Source: Pilatotrama ljubarskyi (lineage: Eukaryota; Basidiomycota; Agaricomycetes; Polyporales; Polyporaceae). From it: a stretch of DNA of 64,000 nt. Location of the stretch: NCBI GenBank assembly GCA_022385805.1, contig MU277683.1, positions 476,321 through 540,320 of the forward strand. The letters are read 5' to 3'. This document shows positions 59,330-64,000 of this stretch, one piece after another; position 1 is the first letter of the stretch; every line of letters starts with the position of its first letter. The position numbers and the translations under genes are program-made. A model generated the notes under the pieces. That model did not search any database and had not been told where the DNA came from. It saw only the letters and a program-made list of their open reading frames with translations.

Positions 59330-60132
59330 CAACGCTCACATATTTGATCACAGTCAGGGAGTATTACTTGTCCGGGTAGTGGTCGTACGGGGTCCTGTGG
59401 AGACGCTCTGGGAAAGCGTGTCACCGGTGCATCCGATATAAGCAAACTTTGGTCAAACATCTGTTCGTGAATGGGTAAGAGATCCTTGATGCAAGTAAGC
59501 TGAGCACAGACCGCACAGGCTGATTCCAGGAAATTATCAGTTTGGATGTCTCGAACAAACCCTTCAATGACAGTTCTATTCAAGTCTTGACTTAATGGAG
59601 GAGGAGGAAAGGCGCGGGGAGCCCTTGGGCTCTGGGCTGATCATACAGGTTTGAATGTGCATAAGAAAGTGGGGCAAGTCACGCAAACGTGTCCTTGTAA
59701 CATAGCACATATATGCCCCCTGAGCTTGTGTTTGTTTACATCGCATAGATTATGCATGGTAGCGACACGCAGCAACGCTTGCTTGGATAGTTTACTGCAG
59801 AGGTGTCTCAACGGCATTGACACCACTAAAACATCCTGCTTTTGCACAGATGACGCAGTGCTAGGGACATAAGACACAAATTGATAACGGCCATACTGTA
59901 AAGGCGAGCCAGATACAACATCTGCATGGCAGAGCAACTCTTCTGATGACCAAATGTACGTGAATCGTCCTTTGTGGTGCACTGCACCGCCTTTCAGCGG
60001 TGCTTTGCTTCTCGGTATACACGCTCTTTGAGAGCAGCGATGCATATCTGAGCTCTGTGTATGTTGCATGCTGTTGTAGAGGGGAACGTGCCGTCGTAAG
60101 CGTAGTGCGTAGTAGTCGTGCCGCAACAACAT
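59330..60132 (-). pseudogene. N-terminal part of the Helitron frame, cut off by a stop and by the LTR
   Basis: ATG at 60132 starts MLLRHDYYALRLRRHVP; a helical DNA-binding-like segment (LLRVATMHNLCDVNKHKLRG) and a C-x2-C pair (HVCVTCPTFLC) precede the TGA at 59641. After it the same frame reads SAQSPRAPRAFPPPPLSQ and DIQTDNFLESACAVCAQLT, a second Cys pair, before meeting the LTR at 59329. The TGA replaces what could have been CGA (Arg). The junction across the LTR reads CERC-LNEL without loss. Confidence 0.7.
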
Positions 60133-61020
60133 AGACCGTAAGATGAGATACTTTGCTTCTAAGACGAGTGCATGTGTCTGAGACTAATAAATGTTGGAGT
60201 GCAACAGGCGCATTAGATACCTCTCAGCAACACTGATGCGTATGTTCCAGTGTGGACAATAGCAGCACACGGACGGACCACGACAATAGCATTGACGATC
60301 AGAAGCTCTATACATCGTGGGCCATCGCGTGCCAGACCATCACATGCGGTGAACAGGGGAAGATACATACAACTGTGGAGAACTTGTCATGAAGGTGTTC
60401 CCCAAAACCTTGCTGCTACGCAGCGATGCAACCCTTGTTTGAATGGTGGTGTTGCAAACCATTTGTGCAAAGTCCCCAAAGGATCGTTTGCCCCACGACA
60501 AACGGTCTCGACACGGAGGACGTTGGCGTACTGCAGATCATGAGTTTATAGTACATTGTGAGTTGAGTGATCAGCGCACCTGTCAATGGCATCGCCTCTC
60601 CATTGCAAACACCAACCACTGCAGGTACGACACTCATATGGATGGCTGTGACATAGCACAGGTTCTGATTCACTGTGGAACAAGAAGGATGGCGCGCTTG
60701 AGGTAGCAAAGACTGAGTACCACAGTAGGGTGAGCGGTGGTGGAGAGTTTTCCAAGTACTGCTCCAAAGCAGCAGGAGAAGAAGAGCATGAATCATTCTT
60801 ATAGGGTGAGTTGAGTAGCACAGAAGAACGCAGATCACGACACCGGCGTCTATGTTTTGTTGAACATGTTCGTACAAACAGGTCATGTGATACACTCGTA
60901 CACAAACACAGGGCAACAAACAAAGGAGGGACACAGCATTGCAGGTACCGTTGACAGTAAGCGCTATTCAGTGTGAGATGGTGTACGGCCTACAGTATAA
61001 TACATAGCGTACTCACCTGT
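60133..61020. other. Unassigned region upstream of the Helitron frame
   Basis: About 890 bases, probably including the 5' end and promoter of the Helitron. Open frames on minus (60416-60934) show no family features. No 5'-TC end could be placed. Confidence 0.35.
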
Positions 61021-62165
61021 TTAGGAAGTCCTAGATTGTGCATAGATACAGACAGGGGCCTCATACGAAGGTTGGCTATCTGCCCAGCTTGGATCTGGCT
61101 GGTAAGGCCCGACATGGAGGGAGAAGGGTTCGAGATCGTGGACTTGGCCGTCATAGTGGTCGAGCACGTTTTGTCCCGTGGTCAGATGTCCATCTGGTGC
61201 ACGGAAGACGTAGAAAGTACGCCCGCGGCCCACACCACCGGCAGGATCTTCCCAGGAGAGAGGAAGGGCATCCCAGTGGAGGTATTGGAGGTAATAGCGG
61301 CGCAGGTTAGGAAGGACTCCGATGGCCCACGCGTACGCCTCTGCCTCGTGCGGAGAGAATATATAAGTGGAAAGAAAGGCAGCTAGTTCCACCGCATTCT
61401 CAAAGGCCTCCAGATCGATGTCGTGAGGGATAGGGTAAGGGAAGGCAGGAGTATCGACCAGGAGGGTTTGAAGATTGCGGTATGGTTCTAGAGTGTACCT
61501 GAACCAGAAATGATCGAACCAGGGAGATGAGCCCGTAAGGTGCGCGACGCCCTACATACGGTGAGTCTACGTATTGACATGTCAAAGACAAGGTAGCGCA
61601 TACCTGTGTACCAGCGCCGTAGGAGCAAGTGTCCTTCAAACGGAGGGTCTTGATGGGACATCGACCAACAGGCCACCAGTGACCGAAACGGGCAACGACG
61701 GAGGCAAAAGCCTCGTCATTGACGATGACGTTCAACTCTGTCCAATTGGTCATGTAAGAAGTCGCCTCCACCGCAAGCTCCCAGAGAGAAAGGTTGTTTT
61801 GGATCTCGTATTCGACTTCCACTTCGAGGAGATAAGCATTCAGGAAGTTGACGTGAAGAAGTTTGTTTTGTCCACCGCTGAGGGAGCATCGGCACCAATG
61901 CTTCTCATAGGCGATCACATCACGGAAGAGTCGAATGAGCTGCTCCACGCTGGAGATGGATATTGCCGTGCGAGGGAAGGGAGGGATAAAGTGCTCCAGG
62001 AAGGACTTGGAGACAGTGCGCAAGGCGAGGACCTCAGCAAGATCCCCAATCTGTAGGATCTCACCACGATTGTAGTACCGCCAGTCAGGGCAGCGGAACC
62101 GCCCAATCATACAGAGCATCTCAGGGAGTCTGAAGACTTGAACAGAAGCAGGCGTGAAGGACATG
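61021..62165 (-). CDS. F-box-like hypothetical protein, paralogue 1
   Basis: ATG at 62165 gives MSFTPASVQVFRLPEMLCMI, with an F-box-like LPEMLCMIGRF. The family motif LALRTVSKSFLEHFIPPFP follows, then LIRLFRDVIAYEKHWCRC. One GT-AG intron (61560-61610 region) joins GAGTQ to GVAHLTGSSPWFDHFWF and the frame runs on through VDTPAFPYPIPHDIDLEAF to CIYAQSRTS with a stop at 61021-61023. About 360 residues. It resembles the large, fast-evolving F-box/LRR-like families of Agaricomycetes that may target proteins to SCF ligases. The F-box is weak, so function is uncertain. Confidence 0.6.
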
Positions 62166-62365
62166 GTGGTGCAAAAATTGATTGACACGGGGTACACGGA
62201 GAGGTTTGATACCATAGCTTCCCACGACCCGCGTACTAGATGTGTGATGTCCTTCGGGTAGTACATCAGGTCAGCAGAGGCGCTGTGACCGGAATGAACC
62301 GTGCTCACCTCGATTTGGGCAAAACAAAGCCCAGTCATTGAGCACGCGGCACAGCCTGCACCCGG

Positions 62366-63494
62366 TCAGCTCCTCCAAATACTCAAGTCCACACGGTATG
62401 CTTCACTCACCAGTGTCCTGCGTGCAGTACAGCAATATAGCTCTTCTGTGAGTTGACCCTCCACTAGGATCGCACTTTGTACCTCCTTTGCTGTCTTGAT
62501 GTACGTAGCAGCATCCTTGTTATACTTTATAGACAGAGCGCGCCCACCTCGCTCTCTATGCCCGATTGTCAGATAGACGAAGGGGCCTGACGCCGTTTGG
62601 AATTCGGGCTCCTTGGGCTGAAGATACTCATAGCAAAGGGTCCGCAGATGCGGTAGGTGGTCGAATATCTCGTGGATAGCGTTTCTCTCTGCGTCAATCC
62701 TTTCCTGTGGGTTGGCAAGTATATAGGCCTGACGACTGTGTAGCCAAACAGTCTCCTCCATCAGATTCAGCGCGGGGTAGGGGAAGGGGACCTCGATGTC
62801 AGACACATAAAGAACATGGAGGTTCGGGTAAAGTCGGAGGGCGTGGAGCCAAGTCGCAGCAGCGTTCCACAGTGGCCATTCACTGACTTCTTGACCCCAC
62901 TGTCAGTAATCTTGTTTGAGCAAAGGTCAAAGGTGAGAAGAATGAACTCACACGATAACCCACAAATGCCTCCAAGATCGTGATCGTATTGACTTTCTCG
63001 TGGGGCCACCACACTGCGATAATCGAAAGCGGTAGAGACCCAGAGAGATAGGAGGTGGGAATGCTGAGCTTGTTCAGCTGGGTCATGCAGGGAATAGCTT
63101 GGGTAGCGAGCGCCATCACAGAGGACCAGTCGTGTTGCTTGGAGGATGTGAAGGCGATTCCCGTGATATTCAAGAATGCGCTACGAGCTTGGTTCTCAGT
63201 GGCGTGAACCTCGAACGAGCACTTGCAACGATCACGCTCGAAGTCGATGACCGCTCAAAACAAGGAACAGAGATCCGCGAGAGAGTCGATCAAGAAGAAA
63301 GTTTCAGGAAGGGGGGGCACGAGCCAAAGATAGAATGCACGGTTAACGGTTCGTAGCGCCAATTGCCAGCGAAGAAGTTGGGCAGGGTCCTCCGGAGAAG
63401 TCGCATGGGAGCAGGTGTAGCAGTGTAGATCATGCCAAGAATAGCAGACAAAGTTTCTCAACTTGTAGTAGATATCTGAAGGGAGGATCTGCAT
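62366..63494 (-). pseudogene. F-box-like hypothetical protein, paralogue 2, with in-frame TGA
   Basis: ATG at 63494 gives MQILPSDIYYKLRNFVCYSW, then LALRTVNRAFYLWLVPPLP, equivalent to LALRTVSKSFLEHFIPPFP of paralogue 1. At SLF-TGA-AVIDFERDRCKC the paralogue has LFR-DVIAYEKHWCRC, so the TGA (near 63255) stands for a codon that is Arg in the sister gene, as CGA to TGA would produce. After it, the frame continues open (TQAIPCMTQLNKLSIPTSYL). A GT-AG intron (about 62900-62952) joins VGYR to WGQEVSEWPLWNAAATW and the rest ends LSIWRS at 62366. A start after the TGA is possible but would drop the F-box. Confidence 0.6.
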
Positions 63495-63821
63495 GGTCAG
63501 GACGGATAGAACACACTTGTAATGACACCCAAGAGGATTTATCGCCCTATATCAACAGCGTGTGACAGCAGACTCGCATAAATGTCACCCGATACTTATC
63601 GGTTGCGGGAAAAGTGGACAGTGTCATCTTTGATATCAAAGGCATGTATAGATACTCGGTAGGATACATATGACAGTCAAGTAGAAGAGATGCAGATCAC
63701 AGTAAAGCTTGCTCTAGTAGCATCAAGGGTCAAATTACACAAAGAGAACAGGCAAGTGGAGATGAAGACAAGCGTGACAATGCGTGAGAGTGTGGTGCCT
63801 AAAGGGGACAGCACACGGTTA
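63495..63821. other. Intergenic stretch before the minisatellite
   Basis: About 330 bases with no gene. It serves as the upstream region of paralogue 2; no recognised promoter element. Confidence 0.4.
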
Positions 63822-64000
63822 AGTGCGAGCGTACACGACACCGGAGTGCGAGCGTGCAGGACGCGTGGGTGCAATCCTGTACGACGCCCGAGTGTGAATG
63901 TACAGGGACACCTGAGCGTGAGCGTGCATGATAGTTAAGTGCGAGCGTACACGATGCGTGGATGGGAGAGTACAAGACGTCCGAGTGTGAGCGTGCAGGA
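63822..64000. repeat. 23-bp minisatellite, running off the window
   Basis: Units beginning AGTGCGAGCGTACACGA recur at 63822, 63845, 63891, 63915, 63938 and 63984, that is at 23-base steps (two double steps of 46 where the unit is more degenerate, one 24). At least seven units are present, with changes in the last third of each. The array is cut by the window edge. Confidence 0.85.

Larger units (their letters stand above)
52204..60132 (-). mobile_element. Helitron rolling-circle transposon (coding core; ends not mapped)
   Basis: One reading frame on the minus strand can be followed from ATG 60132 to a stop at 52204, about 2.4 thousand codons once the 705 bases of LTR plus duplication are set aside. 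It encodes a Cys/His-rich N-terminus, a DUF6570-like segment, the HUH replicase, the PIF1-type helicase and a ubiquitin-protease-like tail. Breaks: TGA at 59641-59643, solo LTR at 58630-59329, TAG at 53272-53274. All parts share the same codon phase. Terminal TC/CTRR motifs were not identified, so the true limits extend beyond the span given. Confidence 0.82.

Overview
The window looks like nuclear chromosome from a basidiomycete fungus, most likely an Agaricomycete close to the polypores. The evidence is the very short introns (about 45-70 bases with GT-AG ends), compact gene spacing, fungal-only families (SKT5-like chitin synthase activator, Zn2Cys6 factor) and Agaricomycete-type transposons. 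Species cannot be named from the sequence alone. All exon limits were read by eye from splice consensus and family conservation.

Bases 1-34403 are a dense block of conserved single-copy housekeeping genes on both strands. In order they are: the 3' end of a polynucleotide kinase (PNKP), a PITH-domain protein, an SKT5/CHS4-type Sel1 protein, a JHD1/KDM2 histone demethylase, a protein-kinase-like remnant, a YDJ1-type Hsp40, a NIT2-type amidase, a small lipid-kinase-fold protein, UMP-CMP kinase, NUP37, a Zn2Cys6 factor, NOC4, CDC5, a single-pass membrane protein, MIC19, DHX35 and YJU2. Three of them (CDC5, YJU2, DHX35) belong to or are linked with the spliceosome. Two (SKT5-like and YDJ1-like) end in CaaX boxes.

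The gene block gives way abruptly at a DNA transposon (34570-37536). It has matching terminal inverted repeats, a TA target duplication and a long open transposase of the IS630/Tc1/mariner type. From there to about 60.1 kb almost everything is mobile DNA: a decayed Helitron helicase fragment, a nest of solo LTRs inserted into one another with intact 5-base target duplications, a 165-bp MITE-like insertion, a broken KDZ transposase, a further LTR, and a large Helitron. The Helitron occupies 52204-60132. One reading frame can be followed through a zinc-rich N-terminus, HUH replicase, helicase and a C-terminal ubiquitin-protease-like domain. It is broken only by a TGA, a TAG and a 700-bp solo LTR.

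Bases 61021-63494 hold two tandem paralogous F-box-like genes, one with a stop codon. The window ends in a 23-bp minisatellite that runs off the edge. The most notable features are the Helitron polyprotein with its peptidase tail, the TIR transposon with an enlarged DDE domain, and the LTR nest whose empty sites can be read from sister copies.
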